From positions 62,256,939-62,320,938 of the forward strand of contig OX388351.1 in assembly GCA_947579665.1 (NCBI GenBank): DNA of 64,000 nt, read 5' to 3'. Within the stretch, counting starts at the first letter, position 1; each line of letters starts with the position of its first letter. Shown in pieces: positions 36,390-47,731 of this stretch. The translations under genes and the position numbers were made by a program. The notes under the pieces are model-generated. The model was not told the origin of the DNA and did not search any database. It saw only the letters and a list, made by a program, of their open reading frames with translations. This DNA is from Sympetrum striolatum. Its lineage: Eukaryota > Arthropoda > Insecta > Odonata > Libellulidae.

Positions 36390-36974
36390 GGGGCCGTAGA
36401 AAAGTGACGAGCACAAATTCTCCTCGTGCTATAAATCTTCATCTTATCCACTAAGAGAAGATCATCCCTCCCGAGGAAGGATAACCACGAGTCAAACCTC
36501 TGATAAAAATCGGTGATAGGATGAGGAAACCTTTGATTAGAAAAAAAATAACTTTGTCAGAAAATAATAATGTTGCAAATCATGTTTTCAAATAAAACAC
36601 ACTTACGTAAATCATGAAATAATATGCAAAATACGTCTGAAGCACATATCTCTACAATTGTATATTTCGTCTATTCTAACACTGCATAAAGATATGTTAT
36701 AAGTTAAATCAAATGGCACAGAATATTATCTATTTAAGCAAATAAAGCAATATTTTTATTAGGTTTTTAACAATCGACGAACTTCAGAAGACGTAGTGTA
36801 ATGATGGCCATGTTCCACTCTTCGATCATCGAGTCAAATTTCTTTTAGCATTATAAAATTAATAAAATTTACTTATTTTAATGTTTTTACTTAAAATTAA
36901 TCACTTTAATACATACCTATGTGCACCGGAGTAAGCGCTTGGCTGCAGCCACGAACAGAACAGCGGCTCGGCAT

Positions 36975-37193
36975 AATCAAAATTAATCTCAACAAAACGT
37001 AAACACACGTCAACATGCGATACTTACTGTTGATTGACTATTTTCGTCTGATGGGATGGATGGGATACAAATTGAAGAATTCCGCGGTTCCAAGTCGAAG
37101 TAGTTATTCCTTCTTCCGACAACTGGAGCTACTTAAGCACGAATGCAGCGATGTCTAGCGCCTGAAGTCAGGACTGTTTCAAGGCTTCTGCAT
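36975..37193. other. 5' flank of P-like copy B
   Basis: Lies upstream of the THAP start codon of copy B and could hold its promoter and terminal repeat. Neither was identified. Confidence 0.35.
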
Positions 37194-37318
37194 GAGTCGT
37201 TCTTATTAGAGAAACAGGTAACATTTTCGGCAAACCTCTATATGGCACAACCTGGCAACACCGCTAGGTCGAAACTCTGTTAGCAGACGACATCTTGGTT
37301 AAACTCAATTGTCGTTAC

Positions 37319-38885
37319 GACGAATTAACTCGAATACTATATCATACATGTACGCATTAGTGAATGAATGCCTTGTTCTCATTCAGGGAAACATTTACAA
37401 CGAAGAAATTCGTACAATATCATTAGATTCATGAGTTGAAAGTGAGGGTAACATCGACGGCAAACATCCGATTTCCTCCGAACTTCGGATCACAACATGG
37501 GCAAAAGTCCGTATATGACGAATTAACTCGAATACTATATCATACATGTACGCATTAGTGAATGAATGCCTTGTTCTCGTTCAGGGAAACATTTACAACG
37601 AAGAAATTCGTACAAAATCATTAGATTCATGAGTTGAAAGTGAGGGTAACATCGATGGCAAACATCCGATTTCCTCCGAACTTGGGATATCAAGAAAGGA
37701 CACTGTTATTAATTGCTATTAATTTAAACTACATTATAACAGGTCACAAAGTACATCACAAATCATACAGTTTGGAATGAGGTTGGAATTAAACAAGAAA
37801 ATAGATAGAGAGATGGTAATTGAAAACTTAGATGAAAAATATGAAAAAATAAATGATATTTTATATTGTATGAATGTGACATAATTTCATAATAGATATG
37901 TAGAAATGAAACTTTGTCCTTGTTTTAATGTTCGGATTCAGGATAAATAAGTGGAAAACAAAAGGCATATGATAGATTTAGGATGCTAAAAAATGTATTG
38001 TATGGTAATCATAAATTGGTACATGAAGCATTGGATGAATATAAAATATGTAGAAATGAATGTGTCTAGTCCTGGAAAAAGAAAGAAATGTTTTTGGAGT
38101 CAGTTTGATAAAAAATCAAAAAGACCCTCAATCTATGTGGAGAATGTTAAAAGATTTATCTAGCAGCAATAAAAAAAAACAAATAAGATAGTAAAGTTAA
38201 ATAGTATTATAGAAGAAGAATATGATCCTTCTGCAAATAAGTTGAATGAACACTTTTTTCTTAGTGTAAAGGAAATAGTGGTAGATATACAAAAAAGAAC
38301 AGTTAGTGTAGAGGTGAGGACTGTGAATAAAACCCTTGTATATGAGGGGGTGACTAAGGACAAATCAGGAAAATACTATACAGTATGAGATGTACAATAG
38401 GTTCAGATGGAATTAGTACTCAAATGTTGAGAGATTGTAAGGAAGAATAAGGGGAAAGAGTAACTCTGCTGGTAATTGAGTCGTTGACAGAGAGGAAAAA
38501 TATAAATTATGTTTAAATGTGAAAAAACTAAATGTATGGTAATAGGAAAGAAAAAACATAGAGAAATAATGAAGCAAGGTGAGGTGATTGTAAATAAAAA
38601 TGAAAGAGTTGAATGGGTTGACAATTTTAAATACTTGTGTGGTTGAGTGATGGTTGATGAAAAATTGAAACTTGTGAAACAAATAGATTATATAAGAAAA
38701 AAAGCAGATAGGGAAGGAGATTTGAATTATTCATAAATTAAGGAATGAGCTATCTAGAATAGCCAAAGAATTGTTATTTAAGGCTATTGTCTATCCTCAT
38801 GGTAAATATTTTTCTACGGTTTCATTTGGTTGTGAAGTGGGTGATGTTGTTTTAGATTGCAAAAAGTTTTAAACATTGGTGCAAG
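37319..38885. repeat. Left arm of giant inverted repeat
   Basis: Reads as the reverse complement of 45724 to about 47100 with very few differences; open frames of 89, 73 and 67 codons are conserved residue for residue. The outer part consists of two tandem units of 198 bases (starting 37319 and 37517, GACGAATTAACTCGAATACT). The inner part is a decayed LINE that continues past the arm's inner border at 38885. Confidence 0.9.
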
Positions 38886-39010
38886 AATGGTGTTGAACAA
38901 AAGTACAGAGTAATGATGAAGCTATGTGGAAGGAGATGGCCATGTTAATGGTCGGAAAGGAAATTTTAGCTGATCTTTTATTATCTATTTTTAAAATTAT
39001 AAATGGATAA
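37740..39010 (+). pseudogene. Internally deleted LINE fragment
   Basis: The + strand shows pieces of a LINE related to the one at 6383-10600: NSIIEEEYDPSANKLNEHFF (linker), GSDGIST (RT start), then a jump to KCEKTKCMVIGKKKH and WVDNFKYL (RT thumb) and LQKVLNIGARMVLNKSTE. The central RT with the catalytic aspartates is missing. Its first 1.1 kb is copied, inverted, in the right arm of the repeat. Confidence 0.65.
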
Positions 39011-39016
39011 TGCTGG

Positions 39017-39268
39017 ATGCCTGCCTACTTACAGTCATTCTTGGTGGGAAATGGTCAAGTACATAGCTATTTGTTATGCTTAACAGAAACACATTTAATA
39101 GCTAACATAGAAGACTGTGAAACTTCAGTGAAAGGCTATGTGTATGTAAGGTTAGACTCTAGTAGCAGACATACAGGTGGTGTTATGTTTTATATAAGGA
39201 CTGATATTTCTTATAAGTTATTAGACTCTTACATTTTGGACATAAATTTCTTAATAAGTATTTCATAG
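39017..39268 (+). pseudogene. LINE endonuclease fragment
   Basis: Encodes LLCLTETHLIANIEDCET and SSSRHTGGVMFYIRTDISY, the middle of an APE-type endonuclease, like VESHLTNMDDDALIVIRGYT and SRHTGGVVIYVDE in the LINE at 6383-10600. It directly follows RT-derived sequence, so the order is scrambled compared with an intact element. Confidence 0.6.
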
Positions 39269-39289
39269 AAAGTGTATCTGATACAGTAA

Positions 39290-39730
39290 ATACTCTCCCT
39301 ATCTGTGATAAAACGTTTCAGATTGATATTTTCCTTTGAAAAATGCATCTACACTATGAAATGACCTGCAAAGCAAGTATTTTTTCAATCTCTTACAAAA
39401 TACTTCACCCTTAACATTCCTTAGTTCACCTAGTAGCATATTGTATATTTTTAAAGCCATTATCTCAAGCTCCTACCAGTTAATTCTAGTCTATGTGATG
39501 TGGGTCATCAAAATAAACCTACCTCTTGTACTGTGTTCATGAGTATCTTTTTGTTTTTTATATTTCTCTAGGTTGAGATGAATATAGGTTGCACATACAT
39601 AAATATATGCTGAGTGCATTGTCAAGATACCCCACTCCTTAAGATATGGCTTGCATGTTTGCCTTTTATTAATTTTCCCCATAACCCTCTTTTAACAAAT
39701 GAAAGGATTTTTCCAGTTGACAGAATTTCC
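39290..39730 (-). pseudogene. LINE 3'-end fragment, minus
   Basis: The minus strand gives YLKEWGILTMHSAYIYV, HEHSTRGRF and LKKYLLCRSFHSVDAFF, the typical C-terminal tail of a Jockey/CR1-like reverse transcriptase polyprotein. Stops are present. Confidence 0.5.
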
Positions 39731-39779
39731 CCATATTTAAATTCCATAAGTCATAATAGAATGAAAATTGGAAAAATAT

Positions 39780-40160
39780 GCCACCCTTAGTACATTTAGG
39801 GTGACTGCTGAAATTAGTTAACCAGTATAAGTGACTTTGCTTAGTTTTGTACCAAGGTAATTAATATGATCACACACAGCAAACTTTCGAGTAACATCTT
39901 TCTCATTCCTAGGTTAGTGAAGTTAGTTTCTCTAGAATCTCTTATTGCAGTTTATGATACCAATATCTCCCCCCATTTATTTTACAGAATTATACTCTGG
40001 AGAAACTCTCCCTCAGCAAACAAAGGCTTCTCTGCACAGAAGAGAGCTATAAAAGTTCAGGTCCTAGTGGAACTACTGAACGTCCAACTTTGTCAACATT
40101 TAAATTTGCTCACTCTTCCCTGTATTTATATCCTTTATTGTGACAACTGGTAATCTTACT
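39780..40160 (+). pseudogene. LINE RT C-terminal fragment, plus
   Basis: Encodes ESLIAVYDTNISPHLFYRII, LWRNSPSANKGFSAQKRAIK and LNLLTLPCIYIL, a reverse transcriptase C-terminal segment. It lies in opposite orientation to the preceding fragment, which covers the next part of the same protein. Confidence 0.5.
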
Positions 40161-41180
40161 TCTCTTTCTTTTACTTCATTCTATCTTTTATGAGTATTTG
40201 TCTTAGTAACCTTTCCCTCCTTTGATAACTTTTTTATCATCCTTAGTAAATTATGTGATTTTATTTAGTGATTCTGTTTTTATTGTTTAATGCTAGTTTG
40301 ACAATGCCTTTACTACTTTTGTAGTAATTTGCTTAATTAATGTGAATGGCTAACGTCCAAATATATCCATGTAAAACTTTTACCTACTGAATCAATCTGT
40401 ACATTATTCAAGTTAGAGCATTCAGTATCGGTGAGGATTTGTCTCAATGATTGTAGGAAAAAACTAGTCTCTATAGAATCTTTTATAATTAGTGATAACT
40501 GGAATGGCTTTATGGATACCACGGAATGTTAGTAATAGAACGAAGGGGCTTGCCTTTTCATTCACACCACCCCCTGTATTTCTGCTCTGCTAGTCAGTCT
40601 CAAGCATAGGAGAAAGTGCATGTTTAATTTACAATCTTGAAAGATAAGTGTACAATGTTCCGTTTCAATTATTTAATTTTTATTCATTTACAAAATATAC
40701 AATGCCTAGGAATTATTTGGAAGCAAGATACATAGGTACCAAAACATAGCTTTCCTTGTGAACACTTCATGAAACAAATAGTGTTCATAACAGGGTCATG
40801 TAAATTTACTTTGTAATTCCATGTTATTTGCATGATCAGATACAGGAATAGAATGAAGTAAGAGCCGTGCAGAATATGTTGTCTCTGCATTTCAACTGAT
40901 ACATGACGACATGCTCTCTGTTTGGATGTGGTTCCACAAGAGTTAGGAAAACCTGAAAGAGAGAACAATTTCCAGGTATCATGGGATTATACAAACAAAC
41001 ACCGGAATATAATGACTTAGAATTTCAATATGATATCTCTCATCTGCACTTCAGTTGTATTCACAAAAATATGGGCTACTCTGTCTTCTTGATGTCACTC
41101 CATAATGTTCAGAAGTACCTGAAAAAGAGAAGAAGTATCAGGTTTCATAGGATAAAGCAGTAAATTTTTAAGCCTCCCCG
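40161..41180. other. Gene-free stretch
   Basis: AT-rich sequence with only short open frames. No element ends recognised. Confidence 0.4.
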
Positions 41181-41660
41181 ATGTTGTCATGCAGCCAAAA
41201 TGTATTGTTACATAAACAGTTGCCTTCCTCAACGGTGTTTTTTTACCGTGACACCAACACTCATTATGGCCGCCCCACTGGGGAACAGACGCCTTTGCAG
41301 CCGCCTCACTGAGGTACAGACGCTGCGTGTACTACCTTTCGTCTGGCCCCTACCTGTTGATCTTTCTGGCATGGGTAACCCTACCAGGAACTATGTTCCA
41401 GCCAGTCCAGCTCTTAAGGTCATAGGGACACGCAAGCCCTTCCACCACGACAAGGTTGTAGTCCAGGGGAGGGAATAAATAATTAAATAACATACATAAA
41501 TAAATAGTATAAATTAAGTAACAAATAAATAACATAAATAAATAATATAAATTAAGTAACAAATAAATAACATAAATAAATTATATATATTAAGTAACAA
41601 ATAAAAAATATAAATAAATAACAAATAAATAACATAAATAAATAATCCACCAAACATTAA
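41181..41660 (+). repeat. LINE-like 3' end with AAATAA-rich minisatellite tail
   Basis: A 290-base GC-richer block ending with the phrase CACCACGACAAGGTTGTAGT is followed by about 180 bases of imperfect units built from AAATAAATAACATAAATAA with TTAAGTAAC spacers. A unique 3' region plus simple AT-rich tail is the usual form of a truncated LINE or SINE insertion in + orientation. The family is not certain. Confidence 0.4.
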
Positions 41661-41718
41661 ATTAGCACAAACAAAGACAACTCATAAGGGAAATGAACTG
41701 GGTATGCAAGTATCACAT

Positions 41719-44700
41719 TTAGTGATAGATATGTATTCCTTTGATGACATCATGCATGAACTTGCGGTAATCATATGGGTCAAATGTTGAACATGTACTT
41801 AGCCCTCTAACTATCCTTTCTGCATACCAAGCAACAAACACCCCACAATTATGTCCATCCTCTTGGATTGAATGTGCAGGTATAACAATTTTCCAATCAC
41901 ACATTTCAGTTCCTAGCTTATTATTGAAAATTTCGATCCATCTATCCAGAACAAATTTAGATGAATCCTTCATATCAAAACAGAATGGATCATAGAAATG
42001 GATCTGCCTTTCTGGTAAAAAAGCAACTGCAAGGACCCAGTGACTATTGTTGACATTGAATGGGATTAGTAATTTGGAATTATCTTGAAAATTATGCTTA
42101 ATCATTGAAAAAATTCTACTTAATGGATTTGTTCGACGAACTAACTCGGAGATGGCAGGATCTACGCAGTCAATCGAATCATCATCAATCACAACCTTAT
42201 GTATAAAGGCAGCGATGACTGTGTCGTACAGTCAACCACGTTGAAAGTCTGGAGCTACTGTCCTTATCCGAACTACTTCCTCCTCAGGGATATAGTAATC
42301 CAGAGACTTTAAATGCAACTGACTAACTGTAAAGGGACCATCACTGAATATAGTACGGCTAATACAGGGAGTATCTGTAAGAGGCAAAGTGAAGCTAAGC
42401 TTAGATTGACTTGACAGCAGAGACTTTTTAATTTCATCCCTTCTGGCTGCATTTGGTTTCAAAAAGCGATGCGTAGTGGGTTGCCTCTTCTACATTGTTG
42501 GATAAAATTGGACCTGTGTAGCAATCTTAGAGTTAGGAGGAATAGACTCTGGTTCTTCTAGCACAGGTTTTTCATCAGAGATTTTACTACAAATTAACCC
42601 CTCACATCTTTCAACTAGCAGCTTCAAAGTGTTATGTATATGTTCCTGCAAATCCTGTACTTTCCTGCTTTCACTCAATGCCTTTAATTTATCGCAGAGA
42701 TTATTTATAGAGAAAAGATAATCTTTACTCTGGTTTTCACCATTGCAAGGGAGTGAAGTGGCCATGGACAGATTATCAGATAGAGGAGAGCACGGACTAA
42801 CACAGATTCCAAAATTTCATTAATTTCCTGAATTAATCTGTCATTGCCAGTTACTTTCCTATGAAGATTCTTTTGCCAGTTCTGCCTGACATGCCAAGAG
42901 CAGAGTAAGTGCCTCACATTATCACCAAACACTTTTTTCACTGCATTTCCTAGGGCTTCATCACCATCAGTCATTATTGCATTAACAACTAAATCAGGGC
43001 ATCTATCAGTTATTGACCTGAGGAGACAAACTACTGTACTTTCATCAATGTAATTGGTAACAAAGTGCGCAACAGGATACCCCACCCCATACTCATCAGG
43101 AACAACCAAGTTTAAGAGATGGTACTTGTACTGATTAGTACCATGAGTTGAATCAATACATAAGACACGCGTACAGCCTTCAACCATTTCCTGCAATTGC
43201 TGCGTATTTTGAATCCCAATACAGAAAAGCTGAGAGGAATGAGGCAACTTATCTAGATCCCTCTTACCAATTTCTGTTGGCTTACCCAGAGGTTTATAAA
43301 TTAAAATTGAATCATCCTTTTGCAACAAATGAGCTTGTAAATGAACAGATATTGCATCATCCTTGTTTAAACGCTTTTTCATCTTAAATGAATACCTCAT
43401 CTTGTTTATATCTGTGGTTGAAATGAAATGCTCTTTAATAGGATTTTCCCCCTTTACGCTTGCTGGTTGAAAAGATTCCTGGATAGTATGGGCTGGGACA
43501 CCTTGTTCCAACATTGAATTTATTTTGGCTTTTACAGATTCATCAAAACGATAGAATTTCACATTCTTGAATTTCAGGTCATGATTGTGAGAGTTAAAAT
43601 ACTTTACATGAATGCAACCATTTGTTTCCCTCATAATAATCCTGGAAATGCAGTTACTGTTGGGCATAGTGCCAAATTTTCTTCTTCTACTAATCTTATT
43701 GTCAGCTGACTGATGGTTATGATTCTTAAATTTGCATACATAATACTCCAAGTTAGTATCAGCTCTGATACGGATCCCTGACTGCCTGATCATAGAAATA
43801 TTATTTTTTTGACAAAGCTCTTTCTTCCAAGCTTTGAATGCCACCCTATCAGAAAAATTAAGCCTCTCTACTGCTACTTCTTCATCATGAAAGTCTATCA
43901 AGTGATTAACTAAATTAGAGTGGCACTGAAATTTAACATCACAGCTGGAAATTGAACAATGTATATATTTACTTGCCACACAACATATTTTCATGTGCCT
44001 ACTATAACAAAATCTATTACTGTAAGACACATTACAGACACCCTCAGCTGGCTTTATTAGTACACGATGTTCTAAACTCTGCTGAAAAACATAAGCAAGT
44101 CAATGCGATATTTTTAGATTTTCGGAAGGCTTTCGATAAGGTACCTCATCATAAATTGCTGTACAAATTAGAAGTTGCGGGTATCAATGCACAAGTTATT
44201 AACTGGATAAAAGACTTTCTCACCGATAGAGAGCAACGAGTAGTACTCGATGGTATTAGTTCCAACTTGGTTAAGGTGACCTCGGGCGTCCCTCAGGGCA
44301 GTGTAATTGGACCGTTGTTATTTTTAGTATACATCAACGACCTCAGCAATCACATTGAAAGCAATGTTAGGATATTCGCAGACGACACAGTCATTTACAG
44401 GGAAATAGTTAGTTCAGAGGATAGATTAACCCTTTCGAACGACTTAGACAGAATTATGAATAGGTGCGATGATTGGCAATTAGAGCTTAATGTAGAAAAG
44501 TGTTCGGTAGTTAACTTCTTCGAAAGTAAATCTATAATAAATGATTATTCTTATAGTCTCCGAGGGGTAAACCTAATGACAGTAGAATCGGTAAAGTATC
44601 TTGGAGTAACTCTCACGAATAATCTATCATGGAGTGCCCACATCCGAAATATATGTGGAAAAGCACTTAAGAAACTCGGCTTCGTTAAAAGAATAGTCGG

Positions 44701-45615
44701 TAGGAGCGAAGAAAAGGTTCGCGAGCGATGTTACTTAGCGTTAGTTAGGCCTCACCTTGAGTATGCATGTAGTGTATGGGACCCCGCCGAGAAATGTCAT
44801 ATTCGGGATTTAGAAAAAGTACAACGAAAGGCGATACGATTTGTGAGAATTGCTACGATAGAACAGCGAGTGTCATTCAGATGTTACAGGACGCGGGATG
44901 GGAATCATTAGAAGATAGAAGAAAAATTCAAAGGATAAATTTATTAAATAAGTTCAGAGAAATTACGTTTTCAGATGATGTAACCGATATAATGCGACCC
45001 CCCTGTTATATGGGCCGTGCTGATACTGCCCGAAAGATTAGGGAAATAGATGCTAAAACGAATCGTTTCAAAAATTCATTTTTTCCGCGAAGTATACGCG
45101 AAAGCAACCGTTTAGGAAAATAGAGTCAAGGTGCTTGCACCCCCTGCCATACACCGAAAGGTGGCTTGCAGGGTTCTTACATAGACATAGACATTGCAGA
45201 TCTTAGGATACTTTTCCGAAGGCTTTCTCAGATTACCACAAATCTTTTTATGTTTAGAAAATGAAGAACTACACGAGTATGTTTTTTGGCAAGCCTTACA
45301 CTGACGAGGGTACAGTGAAACACCTTTACTAGAACTTGCAGAGCCACCATTGAGACTGCGGCTTTTTGCAACACTGACATTATAACTTGATCCCAACCCC
45401 CCATTGTCCTCTCCAAGAATTTCCAAACGATTACTCAAAGGAATAGGATTATACATACTGCTATTTTCATAATTTCTAACTAATCTCAAGCATTTAGCAG
45501 GCTTAACGAACATGCGTTTAGTTTGATGCAGGATGGGAGAGTTAGTTTGAGCAGGGGAGGGCATGCTTTTGGTTGGGGTCAGGGATGGAGGTTCAGTAGG
45601 ATGCTGGGAATGCAA
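41719..45615 (-). pseudogene. MULE transposase with C2H2 fingers and Ulp1 protease
   Basis: Order on the minus strand: a basic N-terminus with the finger CKACQKTYSCSSSFSKHKKIC (about 45300-45230), a second finger split by the LINE at 44039-45190, a further C2H2-like region (43990-43900), then the MULE domain. That domain has VLCIDSTHGTNQYKYHLLNL (first Asp), AIMTDGDEAL (second Asp) and LCSWHV. A C-terminal Ulp1/C48 cysteine protease follows: NNSHWVLAVAF (His), IHFYDP (Asp) and SIQEDGHNCGVFVAWYAE (Gln and Cys). Defects are the LINE insertion, a frameshift near 42790, in-frame stops at about 42490 (TAG) and 42232 (TGA). Mutator-like elements with Ulp1 domains are known in plants. The protease would cleave SUMO-like conjugates or process the transposase; its role in transposition is not established. 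Confidence 0.85.
44039..45190 (+). mobile_element. 5'-truncated LINE inserted in the MULE gene
   Basis: Encodes most of a reverse transcriptase: AIFLDFRKAFDKVPHHKLLY, GVPQGSVIGPLLFLVYINDL, IFADDTVIY and VKYLGVTLTNNLSW. A C-terminal segment is shifted by one base near 44850 and then runs to RSIRESNRL. A 3' UTR with GGTGGCTTGCAGGG and a (TAGACA)n tail follows. It is flanked by ACATTACAGA (44029-44038) and ACATTGCAGA (45191-45200), a 10-base target-site duplication with one change. It splits a zinc finger of the MULE protein. Clade is Jockey/CR1-like. Confidence 0.85.
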
Positions 45616-45680
45616 GCAGTTAGCAGGCTTAAGAAACGTGCGTTTAGTTTGATGCGGGATGGGAGAGTTAGTTTACCCCA
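45488..45680. repeat. Tandem duplication, ~126-bp period
   Basis: The block TTAGCAGGCTTAA(C/G)(G/A)AAC(A/G)TGCG with TTTAGTTTGATGC and GATGGGAGAGTTAGTTT occurs at 45494 and again at 45620. It falls in the low-complexity N-terminal part of the MULE gene. Confidence 0.7.
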
Positions 45681-45723
45681 ACTAAAAGCATGGTTGTAGT
45701 GCCTGATAAAAGCATGCCCTCCC

Positions 45724-47731
45724 CTTGCACCAATGTTTAAAACTTTTTGCAATCTAAAACAACATCACCCACTTCACAACCAAATGAAACCGTAGAAAAA
45801 TATTTACCATGAGGATAGACAATAGCCTTAAATAACAATTCTTTGGCTATTCTAGATAGCTCATTCCTTAATTTACGAATAATTCAAATCTCCTTCCCTA
45901 TCTGCTTTTTTCTTATATAATCTATTTGTTTCACAAGTTTCAATTTTTCATCAACCATCACTCAACCACACAAGTATTTAAAATTGTCAACCCATTCAAC
46001 TCTTTCATTTTTATTTACAATCACCTCACCTTGCTTCATTATTTCTCTATGTTTTTTCTTTCCTATTACCATACATTTAGTTTTTTCACATTTAAACATA
46101 ATTTATATTTTTCCTCTCTGTCAACGACTCAATTACCAGCAGAGTTACTCTTTCCCCTTATTCTTCCTTACAATCTCTCAACATTTGAGTACTAATTCCA
46201 TCTGAACCTATTGTACATCTCATACTGTATAGTATTTTCCTGATTTGTCCTTAGTCACCCCCTCATATACAAGGGTTTTATTCACAGTCCTCACCTCTAC
46301 ACTAACTGTTCTTTTTTGTATATCTACCACTATTTCCTTTACACTAAGAAAAAAGTGTTCATTCAACTTATTTGCAGAAGGATCATATTCTTCTTCTATA
46401 ATACTATTTAACTTTACTATCTTATTTGTTTTTTTTTATTGCTGCTAGATAAATCTTTTAACATTCTCCACATAGATTGAGGGTCTTTTTGATTTTTTAT
46501 CAAACTGACTCCAAAAACATTTCTTTCTTTTTCCAGGACTAGACACATTCATTTCTACATATTTTATATTCATCCAATGCTTCATGTACCAATTTATGAT
46601 TACCATACAATACATTTTTTAGCATCCTAAATCTATCATATGCCTTTTGTTTTCCACTTATTTATCCTGAATCCGAACATTAAAACAAGGACAAAGTTTC
46701 ATTTCTACATATCTATTATGAAATTATGTCACATTCATACAATATAAAATATCATTTATTTTTTCATATTTTTCATCTAAGTTTTCAATTACCATCTCTC
46801 TATCTATTTTCTTGTTTAATTCCAACCTCATTCCAAACTGTATGATTTGTGATGTACTTTGTGACCTGTTATAATGTAGTTTAAATTAATAGCAATTAAT
46901 AACAGTGTCCTTTCTTGATATCCCAAGTTCGGAGGAAATCGGATGTTTGCCATCGATGTTACCCTCACTTTCAACTCATGAATCTAATGATTTTGTACAA
47001 ATTTCTTCGTTGTAAATGTTTCCCTGAACGAGAACAAGGCATTCATTCACTAATGCGTACATGTATGATATAGTATTCGAGTTAATTCGTCATATACGGA
47101 CTTTTGCCCATGTTGTGATCCGAAGTTCGGAGGAAATCGGATGTTTGCCGTCGATGTTACCCTCACTTTCAACTCATGAATCCAGGAACGGATCTAGAGA
47201 AAAATTTTGGGGGGGGTCCGATCAAAAAATTTTAAAATAAAAGACATTTCGGCTTCCACAAACGTGACGTTAGAATTGTGTTAGACAAATTCGAATATTT
47301 TCCCTAGTGATTGCTTATTAAATTTTGTGTTAATTTGCATTATTTGAGTTTAATTTTCGAAAAATAGGCACAAGTGATATTTCGGGGGGGGTCCGGACCC
47401 CCAGGACCACCCCCCTGGATCCGTCCCTGCATGAATCTAATGATTTTGTACGAATTTCTTCGTTGTAAATGTTTCCCTGAACGAGAACAAGGCATTCATT
47501 CACTAATGCGTACATGTATGATATAGTATTCGAGTTAATTCGTCATATACGGACTTTTGCCCATGTTGTGATCCGAAGTACGGAGAAAATCGGATGTTTG
47601 CCGTCGATGTTACCCTCACTTTCAACTCATGAATCTAATGATTTTGTACGAATTTCGTCGTTGTAAATGTTTCCCTGAACGAGAACAAGGCATTCATTCA
47701 CTAATGCGTACATATATGATATAGTATTCGA
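45724..47731. repeat. Right arm of giant inverted repeat
   Basis: Near-perfect reverse complement of the left arm. It has an additional 198-base outer unit and a hAT-type MITE at 47183-47429 that the left arm lacks. The inner border, at CTTGCACCAATG (45724), cuts through LINE sequence that continues in the left copy. Confidence 0.9.
47183..47429. mobile_element. 247-bp hAT-type MITE with 8-bp duplication
   Basis: Starts CAGGAACGGATCTAG and ends CTGGATCCGTCCCTG, imperfect inverted repeats, with G-runs followed by GTCCG next to both ends. The sequence CATGAATC is present exactly at 47175-47182 and at 47430-47437, an 8-base target-site duplication as made by hAT transposases. Non-coding. Confidence 0.9.

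Larger units (their letters stand above)
31190..36393. mobile_element. 5.2-kb TIR element with AACGTT-palindrome ends
   Basis: Both ends start CCCCAGTAGCAGAGAA and continue for 42 bases in inverted orientation with one mismatch. The ends are then filled with copies of AACGTT inside ACAACGTTGT-like palindromes for about 350 bases on the left and 510 on the right. The element sits within exon 2 of the P-like copy B, cutting its THAP domain between ARHFST and the NVIP block. The target-site duplication is not resolved; a CC dinucleotide is possible. The interior (31560-35880) is not obviously a transposase gene: it carries a LINE fragment and a MITE and otherwise nothing recognisable, so this is probably a non-autonomous copy. 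Superfamily not assignable. Confidence 0.75.
26947..36974 (-). pseudogene. P-element-like THAP transposase gene, copy B, broken
   Basis: Exons on the minus strand: 36974-36917 (MPSRCSVRGC, THAP start), 36530-31126 (RFPHPITDFYQRF to RRICARHFST, the 31190-36393 insertion, then KNVIPDMSPPG), 30667-30572, 30204-30126, 29159-28044 and 27946-26947. The catalytic exon has CILMFDEMSITP, ATVCDQGTSNVAAI and IFDPPQLLKGVRN. The last has FFDDLFDSVNGK, FLNQDPLENKFG and SIGANCEEDD. Both core acids (FDE, CDQG) are kept. Phases of exons 2 to 5 agree. Lesions are the THAP insertion, a frameshift near 29045, an in-frame stop at 28120, a frameshift near 27660 and an in-frame TGA at 27202. After that TGA about 80 more residues continue the C-terminus. 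It is thus a recently lost transposase similar to THAP9. Confidence 0.85.

Noticed and set aside
35804..36416. Two minus-strand open frames of 85-90 codons with QESTLPQHYHNVVLTLLQ repeats
   Set aside because: They follow the AACGTTG subterminal repeats; similarity between them is the DNA repeat itself.
38160..46448. Open frames of 67, 73 and 89 codons repeated identically at 38160-38682 (minus) and 45926-46448 (plus) as a conserved gene pair
   Set aside because: They are the antisense of a decayed LINE copied by the inverted repeat. Residue identity reflects the recent duplication, not selection.
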